Shown here: piece by piece, positions 1 to 9,215 of the stretch
How the letters are laid out: every line of letters starts with the position of its first letter
How positions within the stretch are numbered: position 1 is the first letter of the stretch
Assembly (NCBI RefSeq): GCF_006494775.1
Contig: NZ_CP041146.1
Location: 5,208,001 to 5,272,000, forward strand
Length of the DNA stretch: 64,000 bases
Reading direction: 5' to 3'
Source of the DNA: Nocardioides humi
GTDB lineage: Bacteria > Actinomycetota > Actinomycetes > Propionibacteriales > Nocardioidaceae
Made by a program: the position numbers and the translations under genes
Notes under the pieces: generated by a model
What the model was told of the DNA's origin: nothing
What the model saw: only the letters and a program-made list of their open reading frames with translations
The model's database searches: none

Positions 1-63
1 CCCCCAGACGGAGTACCTCCCCGCAAGCGCCTGTCCATCGACGAGCCCGACGGCTCCCAGTAG
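1..63 (+). CDS. C-terminal end of an unidentified protein (partial)
   Basis: The window opens inside a reading frame that stops at the TAG at 61-63, eight bases before coxM. Only 20 residues are visible, ending KRLSIDEPDGSQ, too few to recognise a family. The tight spacing suggests it is the gene before coxM in the same operon. Function unknown. Confidence 0.5.
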   Translation, partial: PPDGVPPRKRLSIDEPDGSQ

Positions 64-71
64 GAGAACGC

Positions 72-946
<875 letters not shown>

Positions 947-947
<1 letters not shown>

Positions 948-1540
948 TGACCAGCCTGTTCGAGGAGATCGCCGAGCCGGCGCCCGACGACGTCCCGGTC
1001 AACCGGGTCAGCGTGACGGTGAACGGAAAGCGTCGTACCGCCGACATCGAGCCCCGGCTCCTGCTGGCCCACTTCCTGCGCCAGGGACTCAAGCTCACCG
1101 GCACCCACACCGGCTGCGACACCACCAACTGCGGCGCCTGCACGGTGCTGCTCGACGGCAAGGCCGTCAAGAGCTGCACCGTCCTCGCGGTCCAGGCCGA
1201 CGGCCGGGATGTGACGACCGTCGAGGGCATGGCCACCGGGAGCGAGCTCGACCCCGTCCAGGAGGGCTTCAAGGACGAGCACGCCCTCCAGTGCGGGTTC
1301 TGCACGCCCGGGATGATGCTGTCCGCGCGAGCCCTCCTCAACGAGAACCCCGAGCCGACCGAGGACGAGATCCGGTTCGCCCTCTCCGGCAATCTGTGCC
1401 GCTGCACCGGCTACCAGAACATCGTCAAGGCCGTCCTCTGGGCGGCCGCGAAGGAGAACGGGCAGGACCCGCGCCAGGCGGTGGCCCGCTACGAGGCGGC
1501 CCAGCAGGGCCGGGCCCAGCAGAACGGAGCACACCAGTGA
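947..1540 (+). CDS. coxS: Aerobic CO dehydrogenase, 2Fe-2S small subunit
   Basis: Small subunit carrying two [2Fe-2S] clusters that relay electrons from the molybdenum site in CoxL to FAD in CoxM. All eight expected cysteines are present: C57, C62, C65 and C77 in the plant-ferredoxin-type N-terminal domain, and C116, C119, C151 and C153 in the helical C-terminal domain (CGFCTPGM, then LCRCTGY). At 197 residues it is longer than many CoxS proteins (about 160); the extra length is about 20 residues at the N-terminus and a glutamine-rich tail. It overlaps coxM by one base and coxL by four (GTGA). Confidence 0.93.
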
Positions 1541-3949
1541 CCCAGACCGCAGATCCCCAGCCGCGGGTACCGGCGCCGCTCGACGAGATCAAGATCGGCG
1601 GCATGGGCGCCAGCCGGCGCCGGGTCGAGGACAACCGTTTCATCCGGGGCAAGGGCAACTACTTCGACGACGTCGTACTGCCGGGGATGCTGCACATGGA
1701 GGTGCTGCGCAGTCCGATGGCCCATGCCCGGATCAAGTCCATCGACGCCTCCAAGGCGTGGGAGATCCCGGGCGTGCGGCTGGTGCTGACCGGGGAGGCG
1801 CTGGCCACCCGCAACCTGGGCTGGATGCCGACCCTGAGCTACGACACCCAGGCGGTGCTCGCCACCGACAAGGTCCGGTTCCAGGGCCAGGAGGTCGCCG
1901 CGGTCATCGCCGACGACCCCTATATCGCCAAGGACGCGGTCACCGCCATCCAGGTCGAATACGAGCCGCTGCCGCCGATCGTCAACCCCGAGCAGGCGAT
2001 GGCACCGGACGCGCCGATCATCCGCGACGACAAGCTGGGCCAGAGCGACAACGTGGTCTTCGACTGGGAGGTCGGCGACAAGACCGGCACCGAGGAGGCC
2101 TTCTCCGAGGCCGACGTGGTCTCCCGGGTCAAGCTGCACTACCCGCGCTCGCATCCCTCGCCGCTGGAGGCGTGCGGCGCGATCGCCGACTACGACCGGG
2201 CCACCGGCAAGCTCACCGTCTACCTCACCACCCAGGCGCCCCACATCGTCCGGGCCGCGGTCGCCCTGATCGCGGAGCTGCCCGAGCACCAGATCCGGAT
2301 CATCTCCCCCGACCTCGGCGGCGGCTTCGGCAACAAGGTCCCGGTCTACCCGTCGTACGTCGTGGCGATCGTCGCCTCGATCCTGACCGAGCGCCCCGTC
2401 AAGTGGGTGGAGGACCGCACCGGCAACCTGATCTCGACAGGCTTCGGCCGCGACGTCTACCTCGACGGCCAGGTGGCGATGCGCAAGGACGGCAGGATCC
2501 TGGCGGTCAAGATGAACACGCTGTCCGACCACGGCGCCTTCTTCGGGGACGCCCAGCCCAGCAAGTTCAAGATCGGTCTGATGCACTCGGCGTTCGCCGC
2601 CTACGACATCCCGTACGCCCACCTGGCCGCACGCGGCGTCTACACCACCAAGGCCCCGGCGGTGTCGCCTACCGATGCTCCTTCCGGGTCACCGAGGCGA
2701 TGTTCTTCCAGGAGCGGATGATGCAGGCGGCGGCCGACGACGTCGGCATCGACCAGGCACAGTTCCGCAAGCTCAACTTCGTCCGCGACGACGACTTCCC
2801 GCACCGGACGCCGTACGGCTTCCTCACCGACTCCGGTCAGTACACCAAGTGCCTCGACCTGGCGCTGAAGGAGATCGACTACGAGGGCTTCCTCGAGGAG
2901 CAGGCCGAGGCCCGCAAGCAGGGCCGGCTGCTCGGCATCGGCATCTCGACGATGACCGAGCCGCTGGGCGCGGGCAACAGCCGGGAGTACGACATCCTCG
3001 GCATCAAGATGTTCGACTCCGCCGAGCTGCGGGTGCACATGACCGGCAAGGCGATCCTGCGCACGGGTGCCAAGACCCAGGGGCAGGGGCACGAGACCAC
3101 CTGGGCGCAGATCGTCGCGCACGAGCTGGGGCTGCCCGCCGACGACATCGTGGTCGAGGAGGGGGACACCGACACCGCGCCCTTCGGCATGGGCACCTAC
3201 GCCTCGCGCAGCACGCCGGTGGCCGGTGCCGCGGTCGCGATGGCCGCCCGCAAGGTCAAGGCCAAGGCCCGCAAGATCGCCGCCCACCTGCTGGAGGTGT
3301 CCGAGGAGGACGTCGAGTGGGAGCTCGGGCGGTTCTACGTCCGCAGCCAGCCCGCGCGCGGCGTCACCATCCAGGAGACCGCCCTCGCGGCGTACTCCAA
3401 CATGCCGGACGGCCTGGAGCCCGGTCTCGAGGCCAACGCCTACTACGACCCGCCGAACCTGACCTGGCCGTTCGCGGCGTACGTCTGCACGGTCGAGATC
3501 GATCCGGAGACCGGCGTCTGGGACGTGCTCCGCTTCGTCGCCGTCGACGACTGCGGGGTCCGGATCAATCCGCTGATCGTCGAGGGCCAGATCCAGGGCG
3601 GCCTCACCGAGGCCTACGCCATGGCGAGCATGCAGTTCATCACCTTCGACGCCGACGGCAACTGCGTCGGCTCCAACTTCATGGACTACCTGCTGCCGAC
3701 CGCCTGGGAGACCCCGGCTGGGAGCTGCACGAGGTGGTGACTCCGTGCCCGCACCACCCGATCGGCGCCAAGGGCGTCGGGGAGTGCGCCACCGTGGGCG
3801 GGCCGGCGGCCTTCGTCAACGCGGTCGTCAACGCGCTGTCCCACCTCGGCGTCCGCAACGTCGACATGCCGATGCTGCCGGACCGGGTCTACGAGGCGCT
3901 CACGACCGGGCACGACGTCTCCGGCGCGCCGCCGGTACGGACGGATTGA
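1537..3949 (+). CDS. coxL: Aerobic CO dehydrogenase large (molybdenum) subunit, form I; frame broken twice
   Basis: Catalytic subunit that binds the Mo-Cu molybdopterin cytosine dinucleotide centre and oxidises CO. Reading starts at GTG 1537, overlapping the coxS stop. The frame is lost at 2658-2659 and again near 3715, each time at CCCCGGC where one more G would restore homology ([24 protein letters not shown]). Corrected, the protein is about 804 residues, the normal length. The first repair yields AYRCSFR, the signature of form I, the true CO-oxidising enzyme; form II has AYRGAGR. Other family stretches are [26 protein letters not shown] and [11 protein letters not shown]. Two identical lesions in one otherwise perfect gene point to sequencing error rather than pseudogenisation. 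Confidence 0.88.
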
Positions 3950-3976
3950 GATGGGCGGACCGAGGAGGGTGCAGCG

Positions 3977-4558
3977 ATGCTGATCGAGAACGAGTTCGTC
4001 GTCCCGCAGCAGCTCGACAGGGTGTGGTCGTTCTTCAACGACATCCCCCAGGTCGCGGCGAGCCTGCCCGGCACGGAGCTGACCGACGATCTCGGCAACG
4101 ACGAGTACAAGGGCAGGGTCGCCATCAGCATGGGGCCGGTCAAGCTGGCCTTCAACGGCGACGCTCAGGTGACCGAGCGCGACGACGCCGCCAAGCGGCT
4201 GGTCATCCACGGCGCCGGCGCCGACGAGAAGGGCCGGGGCAACGCGTCGATGGACCTGACGGCCAGGCTCGCGGCCGCGCCCAAGGGCACCAAGGTGAGC
4301 ATGGCCATGGACCTGACTCTCTCCGGCGCCGCGGCCCAGTACGGCCGCGGCATGGTCGCCGACGTGACCTCGGTGTTGATCGGCCAGTTCGCGGACAACG
4401 CCCAGCGGCGCATCGAGGCCATCGACCGCGGCGAGGACGTGTCGAACATGACGGCCAGGCCGGCGAGCGGCCTCGCCATCGGCGTGGCCGCCGCCAAGCT
4501 CGCGTTGATGCGTGTGTTCCGGCGCTTCTTCCTGCCCTACCAGCCCCAGCCGCGCTGA
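3977..4558 (+). CDS. coxG: CoxG-type SRPBCC protein of the CO dehydrogenase cluster
   Basis: 193-residue member of the CoxG/SRPBCC family. In studied CO oxidisers CoxG helps tether CO dehydrogenase to the membrane and supply it with respiratory quinone. The start region LIENEFVVPQQLDRVWSFFNDIPQVAASLPG is the family's N-terminal strand-helix pattern; shown here only as EFVVP, VWSFFNDIP and SLPG. The C-terminus (GLAIGVAAAKLALMRVFRRFFLPY) is a basic amphipathic or hydrophobic helix that could contact the membrane. It begins 27 bases after coxL with GGAG about ten bases ahead of ATG 3977, so it is probably in the same transcript. Confidence 0.85.
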   Translation: MLIENEFVVPQQLDRVWSFFNDIPQVAASLPGTELTDDLGNDEYKGRVAISMGPVKLAFNGDAQVTERDDAAKRLVIHGAGADEKGRGNASMDLTARLAAAPKGTKVSMAMDLTLSGAAAQYGRGMVADVTSVLIGQFADNAQRRIEAIDRGEDVSNMTARPASGLAIGVAAAKLALMRVFRRFFLPYQPQPR

Positions 4559-4596
4559 CGAGGAGTGATCAGCATGCCCGACCGAAGGAGATCCTG

Positions 4597-4848
4597 ATGC
4601 TGTGGTGGATCGGCAACATCCTGCTGCTGGTGGCCGTGGTGCCCATCCTGGTGGCCCTGCTCAACCGGGTGCTCGCCGCCCTCGAGCGGATCCGTGGCGC
4701 CTCCGACGACATCCTCGCGGGCGGGGGAGCACTGGCCGGCGAGCTCGACGGCGTACCCGAGCAGCTCGCCACGACCGACCGCACGGTGCACGAGGTCGCG
4801 GTGGGCGCTGCCCGCTACGGCTCGTCCGTCGCGAAGCTGCTGGGCTGA
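4597..4848 (+). CDS. Small single-span membrane protein 1 of 5 after coxG
   Basis: 83-residue protein of unknown function. Residues 1-27 form one membrane helix (MLWWIGNILLLVAVVPILVA), followed by a polar, alanine-rich helical stretch (ERIRGASDDILAGGGALAGE). A strong AAGGAG site lies six bases before ATG 4597. It is the first of five consecutive small proteins built on the same plan: N-terminal membrane helix, then a short soluble helix. They sit between coxG and the end of the rightward cox operon, so a role around the membrane side of CO oxidation is possible but unproven. Confidence 0.65.
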   Translation: MLWWIGNILLLVAVVPILVALLNRVLAALERIRGASDDILAGGGALAGELDGVPEQLATTDRTVHEVAVGAARYGSSVAKLLG

Positions 4849-4861
4849 GGAGGGACCGGAC

Positions 4862-5089
4862 ATGCCACTCGTCGCCTGGGTCACCCTGATCCTCGCCACC
4901 CTGATCATCGCGGCCGCCGCCCTCGGCCTGATCCGGGTGATCTTCCACCTGCGCGCCACCGCGGCCACTCTCGACGGCGTCATCGGCGGCGTCCGCGTGA
5001 TCGCCGAGCGCACCCGGACCGTCCCGACCGTCGTCCCGTCGGTCAACGCCAGCCTCAAGCCGGTCCGCGACTTCACCGAGGCCATCTGA
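4862..5089 (+). CDS. Small single-span membrane protein 2 of 5 after coxG
   Basis: 75 residues, no recognised family. Residues 3-28 are a membrane helix (LVAWVTLILATLIIAAAALG), followed by a basic and polar segment containing IGGVRVIAERTRTVPTVV. ATG 4862 is preceded by GGAGGGA at 4849-4855. It begins 13 bases after its upstream neighbour, consistent with one operon. The alternation of a hydrophobic start with a short helical tail matches the other four genes of the run. Confidence 0.62.
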   Translation: MPLVAWVTLILATLIIAAAALGLIRVIFHLRATAATLDGVIGGVRVIAERTRTVPTVVPSVNASLKPVRDFTEAI

Positions 5090-5108
5090 TGTCGAGGAGG
5101 ACCGACCG

Positions 5109-5357
5109 ATGAGCTCCACCGCAGGCTGGACGCTCGGCTACGTCATCGCGATCGTCGTCGTGCTCGTCGTCGTCGCGCTGGTCGTGCCGATCCTGCTGCT
5201 CGCGCGGCGGATCGGGACACAGGCGGGCGACATCGACGACTCGCTGGCCGAGTCCGTCACCAACACCGCAGGGCTGGCGGGCCTGCGGGTCACCATCGAG
5301 CACGCCGGCGTCATCGTCGCCGGGCTGCGCCGCGGACGAGAGAGGCTGGGAGGCTGA
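5109..5357 (+). CDS. Small single-span membrane protein 3 of 5 after coxG
   Basis: 82 residues. A long hydrophobic helix at residues 8-32 (YVIAIVVVLVVVALVVPILL) ends in a positively charged ARRIG, which predicts the tail stays in the cytoplasm. The soluble part (TQAGDIDDSLAESVTNTAGL) is probably helical. A GAGGA site precedes ATG 5109. No known domain is recognised. Same architecture and direction as its neighbours. Confidence 0.62.
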   Translation: MSSTAGWTLGYVIAIVVVLVVVALVVPILLLARRIGTQAGDIDDSLAESVTNTAGLAGLRVTIEHAGVIVAGLRRGRERLGG

Positions 5358-5358
5358 C

Positions 5359-5661
5359 ATGGCCGTACCCGAGGTCAGCGTGCTGCTGACCGACACCGAG
5401 AGGAACCTGTGGACCGGCGCCATCGTGGGCGGGTTCGTGGTCGTGCTGGCCGTCGCCGCCCTGCTCACGATCCTGGTGCTGCTGGTCCGCACCATCGAGC
5501 AACGGGTCACGACGGTGCGCGACAAGCTGCGCGCCGCCGCCGAGAACACCGAGGACACCGCGCTGATCGCCGAGACCGCCGACGGCGTCGAGGCCGTCCT
5601 CGGCGAGGGACTCAAGCACCACCTGTTCCTCGGCCGCGTCTACGAGAAGGTGAGGGCCTGA
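5359..5661 (+). CDS. Small single-span membrane protein 4 of 5 after coxG
   Basis: 100 residues, starting two bases after the preceding stop. Residues 20-43 are a membrane helix (AIVGGFVVVLAVAALLTILV), followed by a charged, probably coiled stretch (RTIEQRVTTVRDKLRAAAEN) and a C-terminal segment EAVLGEGLKHHLFLGRVYEK. The membrane helix followed by a heptad-like soluble helix recalls DUF948-type proteins, but the likeness is weak. Function unknown. Confidence 0.62.
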   Translation: MAVPEVSVLLTDTERNLWTGAIVGGFVVVLAVAALLTILVLLVRTIEQRVTTVRDKLRAAAENTEDTALIAETADGVEAVLGEGLKHHLFLGRVYEKVRA

Positions 5662-5664
5662 GCC

Positions 5665-6063
5665 ATGGTCCTGTGGAGCGTCATCGTCATCGTCGCCCTG
5701 ATCGCTGTGCTGGCGGGCTACCTCTTCGTCGTCGGCAGCCAGCTGACCCGCATCGCGGACCTGCTGGAGGAGTGCGCCGAGCTGGTCCGCCGGATCAAGG
5801 CCAACGCCGAGCCGATCCGCCCCGGCCTCGAGCACATCAACCGCACCGGCGGCGTCGTCGCCGGCGCACTGCCGCTGCTCTACGGCTTCGCCGAGGGCAT
5901 CGTGACCGGGGTCTCGCCGCGTCGGGACCCGGACCCGGACGACCGTCTGCCCGCCCGGCCGGCGTCGGGCACCCGCCGCTCGCGGCTGCACGACGGCGTC
6001 GGGTACCGGCCCGCGGGCGTGCCCGTCGGGGCCAGCCACGGAGCGCACCGCTCAGGCGCCTGA
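5665..6063 (+). CDS. Small single-span membrane protein 5 of 5 after coxG
   Basis: 132 residues, three bases downstream of the previous gene. A membrane helix at residues 3-24 (LWSVIVIVALIAVLAGYLFV) is followed by a helical region TRIADLLEECAELVRRIKAN and a second hydrophobic patch GGVVAGALPLLYGFAEGIVT; the C-terminal 45 residues are basic, proline-rich and probably disordered. It is the longest of the five. Its last 12 bases overlap the convergent gene at 6052-6534, so the two operons meet tail to tail. Confidence 0.62.
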   Translation: MVLWSVIVIVALIAVLAGYLFVVGSQLTRIADLLEECAELVRRIKANAEPIRPGLEHINRTGGVVAGALPLLYGFAEGIVTGVSPRRDPDPDDRLPARPASGTRRSRLHDGVGYRPAGVPVGASHGAHRSGA

Positions 6064-6534
6064 GCCTCCCGTCCCGGAGCTGCCGTCACCGGTCTCACGC
6101 CGACCCTGTCCCGGCGTGAGACCCGTGGTGAGCGGCCCGGTCGTGTTCGGGGCTTGATACTCGCCGATCCAGTGGGGCTCCCACGCCTGGTCGTACTGCT
6201 GCTCGTTGCAGCTCGGGTGGTAGACCGCGACCAGCTCCTGCACGATCTGCTCGCGGTGCGCCGCCGTGCCGCCCGGGACCTCGAAGGTCGCGATCCGCAG
6301 GTCGAACCTGCTGCTGGTGCGGGAGATCCAGCAGGCGGCGGCAGGGTGCCGGAACGGGAACCCCTCGGTGCTCAGGTCGGCGCTGTGCCCGACGTAGCAG
6401 ACGGCGAGTCGCTCGGTTCCGGGATCGGTGGGGTAGAACACCGCGTAGACCGCGGGCACGGCCGGCGGCGTCCAGCCCGCGAGCACCCGAGGCCCCTCGA
6501 AGGAGTAGCCCGCGAGCGAGCCCAGCCGGATCAT
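6052..6534 (-). CDS. GIY-YIG-like domain protein
   Basis: 160 residues, last gene of the leftward cox accessory set. The segment VPAVYAVFYPTD ... CYVGHSADL (residues about 26-56) resembles the two strands of a GIY-YIG nuclease fold, here as VYAV and CYVG, followed by FDLRIATFEV and a helix with EQIVQELVAVYHPSCNEQ, the usual spacing for small single-domain relatives. The C-terminal 35 residues are Gly/Thr-rich and low in complexity. It starts three bases after the upstream stop. Nuclease activity is not established; some family members are not nucleases. Confidence 0.5.
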   Translation of the reverse strand: MIRLGSLAGYSFEGPRVLAGWTPPAVPAVYAVFYPTDPGTERLAVCYVGHSADLSTEGFPFRHPAAACWISRTSSRFDLRIATFEVPGGTAAHREQIVQELVAVYHPSCNEQQYDQAWEPHWIGEYQAPNTTGPLTTGLTPGQGRRETGDGSSGTGGSGA

Positions 6535-6537
6535 GCC

Positions 6538-6867
6538 TCAGGCCCGTCCTGGCTGCTCGTCGACCTGGACCAGCTCCTCGAGCTCGTCGGCCTCGCTCAG
6601 CGGCGTCGCGATCCGCGAGATCGGCCACGGCGGCAGCCCGGACCGGCCGACCGCCTCCGCGAACACCTCCCGCGCCCGCTCGGCCGCGTCGTCGCGGGTG
6701 GCGGCCTGGACGACGATCTGCACGCCGTACGTCGTGCTCCCGATGCCCGAGGCGACGCCGTCGTACCGGGCGACGGCATCGGCGAGCTCGACGATCTCCT
6801 CACGGCTCAGCGCGCGGTCGCCCGTCGCCTCGATCGCGACGCTCCAGCTCACCTCGGTCATGGTCAT
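6538..6867 (-). CDS. Conserved-looking hypothetical protein in the cox accessory operon
   Basis: 109 residues with no recognised domain. The N-terminal strand SWSVAIEATGDRALSREEIV and alternating strand-helix pattern (IVELADAVARYDGVASG, YGVQIVVQAATRDDAAERAR) suggest a small ferredoxin-like alpha/beta fold. It lies 15 bases downstream of the VWA gene with an AGGATGAC region before ATG 6867, and three bases before the GIY-YIG-like gene, so it is cotranscribed with the CO dehydrogenase maturation genes. A link to maturation is inferred from position only. Confidence 0.55.
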   Translation of the reverse strand: MTMTEVSWSVAIEATGDRALSREEIVELADAVARYDGVASGIGSTTYGVQIVVQAATRDDAAERAREVFAEAVGRSGLPPWPISRIATPLSEADELEELVQVDEQPGRA

Positions 6868-6882
6868 CCTCTCGTTCCGTGC

Positions 6883-8037
6883 TCACCGCAGCCGCGGCAG
6901 CACCGCGGCGAGCTCCTCCAGGCTGGCCAGGTCGTGCCCGGACAGCAGTTCGTCGACGTACGGCGCCGCGACCATCATGCCCAGCGTGCTCGGCACGAAG
7001 TCCCGTTGGTCGCCCTTGTGGGGGTTGAGCCAGACGATCCGGTGGCACAGTCGCGACAGCCGCTGCAGCGCACCGTCCAGGACGGCCGGGTCGCCGCGGT
7101 CGAGGCCGTCGGAGCAGATCACGACGACCGCGCCGCGGCTCATCCCGCGGCGGCCGTAGTCGCGGACGAAGGCGGCCAGGGAGTCGCCGATCCGGGTCCC
7201 GCCCTCCCAGTCGACCACCTGTGCGGCGGCAGCGCGCAGCGCGTCGTCCGGGCGTCGGTGCTCCAGCTGGCGGGTGATCCGGGTGAGCCGGGTGCCGAAG
7301 CAGAACACCTCGACCTTGCGGGAGGCGTGGCTGGTGCCGTGGGCGAACTGCAGCAGGGCGCGGGAGTAGTCGGCCATCGAGCCGGAGACGTCGAGGACCA
7401 GCACGAGCGGCCGGTTGCGCAGCCGGCGGCGCCGCCAGGCGAGCTCGTCGAGCTCACCGTGGTGTCGTACCGCCGTGCGCACGACCCGGCGCAGGTCCGG
7501 GCGGGGACCGGAGCCCGCGGGCCGGGTACGTCGGGACCGGCGCCGCGGCGGGACCAGGCGGATCCGGCGCATCAGCCGGCGCAGGGCGAGCAGCTCCTCG
7601 GGCGTGCACTCGGAGAAGGAGCGGTGCCGCACCGTCGCGGCGTCCGAGGCCATCAGTCCCATCCGGGCCTCGCGCTCGTCGCCGGGCTCGCTCGACTCGG
7701 TGGCCTCGGGGTCCGGGAGCTGGAGGGTGGCGCTGGCCTCGGCCCGCTGCTGGACGGAGTAGGCCGGGTCCTCGCCGTCGTCGTCGGGCTCGTCGAGGAA
7801 GTAGCGGCGGAACACCGCGTCGTACGCCGGCAGCTGGTCGCGCCGCGTCACCAGCGTGGTGCGGCCCGACCAGTAGACGTCGACGAGGTCGGCGGGATCG
7901 AGCAGCGCGCAGGCCGAGCCGTAGGTCAGCAGGTCGCCGCTGCCGAGGGTCAGGCCGGCGTCGCGCAGCGCCCGTCCGAAGCCGACGAGTACCTGCACGA
8001 AGTCCCGGCCGAGGACCTCCGGGTCCGGCTCAGCCAC
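6883..8037 (-). CDS. coxE: CoxE-type von Willebrand factor A protein
   Basis: 384-residue VWA-domain protein of the CoxE family, which partners the CoxD ATPase in maturing the CO dehydrogenase active site. The metal-ion-dependent adhesion motif DVSGSM is visible in PLVLVLDVSGSMADYSR in the second half of the protein, followed by GGTRIGDSLAAF and VICSDGLDRGD, the other two parts of the MIDAS site. The first half is helical and acidic. Its start overlaps the coxD stop by eight bases, so it is coupled to coxD. Confidence 0.85.
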   Translation of the reverse strand: MAEPDPEVLGRDFVQVLVGFGRALRDAGLTLGSGDLLTYGSACALLDPADLVDVYWSGRTTLVTRRDQLPAYDAVFRRYFLDEPDDDGEDPAYSVQQRAEASATLQLPDPEATESSEPGDEREARMGLMASDAATVRHRSFSECTPEELLALRRLMRRIRLVPPRRRSRRTRPAGSGPRPDLRRVVRTAVRHHGELDELAWRRRRLRNRPLVLVLDVSGSMADYSRALLQFAHGTSHASRKVEVFCFGTRLTRITRQLEHRRPDDALRAAAAQVVDWEGGTRIGDSLAAFVRDYGRRGMSRGAVVVICSDGLDRGDPAVLDGALQRLSRLCHRIVWLNPHKGDQRDFVPSTLGMMVAAPYVDELLSGHDLASLEELAAVLPRLR

Positions 8038-8896
8038 CGACGATCCGGGCGAGCTGGGGCTGGACCAGGTCGAGGTCGTCGCGGTCCTTCACGACGGCGC
8101 CCAGGGTGTCGCCGGCGATCTCGACGTCGAGGTCGGTGCCGCCGACGACATCGACCGTGCGTGCCCAGTCGATGGTCTCGGCGACGCCCGGCGGCTTGGC
8201 GAGGTCGAGCCCGCGCAGCCGGCCGACCGCGGCGACCACCTTGGCCGCGAGCGCCTCGGCGACCTCGGGAGCCCGGGTCAGCACGATCTCCAGCTCGCGG
8301 GCGGCGTCCGGGTAGCCGACCCAGTGATAGAGACAGCGCCGCTTCAGCGCGTCGTGGAGCTCGCGGGTGCGGTTCGACGTCAGCACCACCAGCGGCGGCG
8401 AGGGGGCCCGCACCGTCCCGATCTCGGGAATGGTCACCTGCAGGTCGGAGAGCAGCTCCAGCAGGAAGGCCTCGAACTCGTCGTCGGCGCGGTCGATCTC
8501 GTCGATCAGCAGGACGGCGGCGTCACCCGCGCGGACCGCGGAGAGCAGCGGGCGCTCGAGGAGGAAGTCGGTGGAGTACAGCGAGGCGACCGTCTCCTCG
8601 CCGCGCAGCTCGTCGGCGCCCAGCGCCCTGATCTGCAGCAGCTGCCGGGCGTAGTCCCAGTCGTAGAGCGCCTGGTGGACGTCGATCCCCTCGTAGCACT
8701 GCAGCCGGATCAGCCGACGGTCCAGCACCGTCGCCAGCGCCTTGGCGATCTCGGTCTTCCCGACCCCGACCTCGCCCTCGAGGAGCAGCGGACGGCCCAG
8801 GCTCAACGCCACATGCGCGGCGGTCGCGAGTCCGCGGTCGGCGAGATAGCCGACCCCCTGCAGCCTGTCGGTGAGCTCGGCGACCGGCCCGCTCAC
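8030..8896 (-). CDS. coxD: MoxR/CoxD-type AAA+ ATPase
   Basis: 288-residue AAA+ ATPase of the MoxR/CoxD group. In carboxydotrophs CoxD drives ATP-dependent remodelling needed to insert sulfur and copper at the molybdenum site of CoxL. Walker A is GEVGVGKT (residues about 41-48), Walker B is VLLIDEIDRAD, sensor 1 is VVLTSNRTRE, and an arginine-rich turn LKRRCLYHWVGYPD follows. It starts at GTG 8896, overlapping the stop of the upstream small gene (GTGA). The pairing with a downstream VWA gene is the usual CoxD-CoxE arrangement. Confidence 0.87.
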   Translation of the reverse strand: MSGPVAELTDRLQGVGYLADRGLATAAHVALSLGRPLLLEGEVGVGKTEIAKALATVLDRRLIRLQCYEGIDVHQALYDWDYARQLLQIRALGADELRGEETVASLYSTDFLLERPLLSAVRAGDAAVLLIDEIDRADDEFEAFLLELLSDLQVTIPEIGTVRAPSPPLVVLTSNRTRELHDALKRRCLYHWVGYPDAARELEIVLTRAPEVAEALAAKVVAAVGRLRGLDLAKPPGVAETIDWARTVDVVGGTDLDVEIAGDTLGAVVKDRDDLDLVQPQLARIVGG

Positions 8897-9153
8897 CGCC
8901 GGCCCGCGACCAGATCGCCGATGGTGCCGGCCGAGGTGTCCAGCTTGCCGTCGCGGGCGAGCTGCTCACGCCACGCCGTACGCAGGTCGGTGCCCTGCCC
9001 GACCATGTCCTCGAAGCTCACGTCCTTCATGTTGCGACAGATCCCGGAGTTGCCGCACAGCTCGTCCACGTCGGTGGCGGCGGACTCGTCGACCTGCCAG
9101 ATGGAGCGGAGCACGCTTGCGGCGCTCTCCTCGCGACTCGTCTCGCCGGTCAT
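8893..9153 (-). CDS. Small protein upstream of coxD, function unknown
   Basis: 86 residues from ATG 9153, which has a GAGGAG site seven bases ahead. The sequence is acidic and mostly helical, with a CGNSGICRNM segment holding its only two cysteines four residues apart, and LRTAWREQLARDGKLDTSAG near the end. No family is recognised. It overlaps coxD by four bases and lies between the xdhC-like gene and coxD, so it probably belongs to the CO dehydrogenase maturation operon. A longer frame to 9669 exists but runs antisense through the xdhC-like gene and was not used. Confidence 0.65.
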   Translation of the reverse strand: MTGETSREESAASVLRSIWQVDESAATDVDELCGNSGICRNMKDVSFEDMVGQGTDLRTAWREQLARDGKLDTSAGTIGDLVAGRR

Positions 9154-9215
9154 CACAGCTCCTCTCGGTCGGTCCCTCCAGACTAGGTCGCCCGGGACCG
9201 GGGCTCCATGGGCAG

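Noticed and set aside
2650..2670. Programmed frameshifting in coxL
   Set aside because: No slippery heptamer with a following structure, and the same single-base loss recurs in many unrelated genes here, so sequencing error is simpler.
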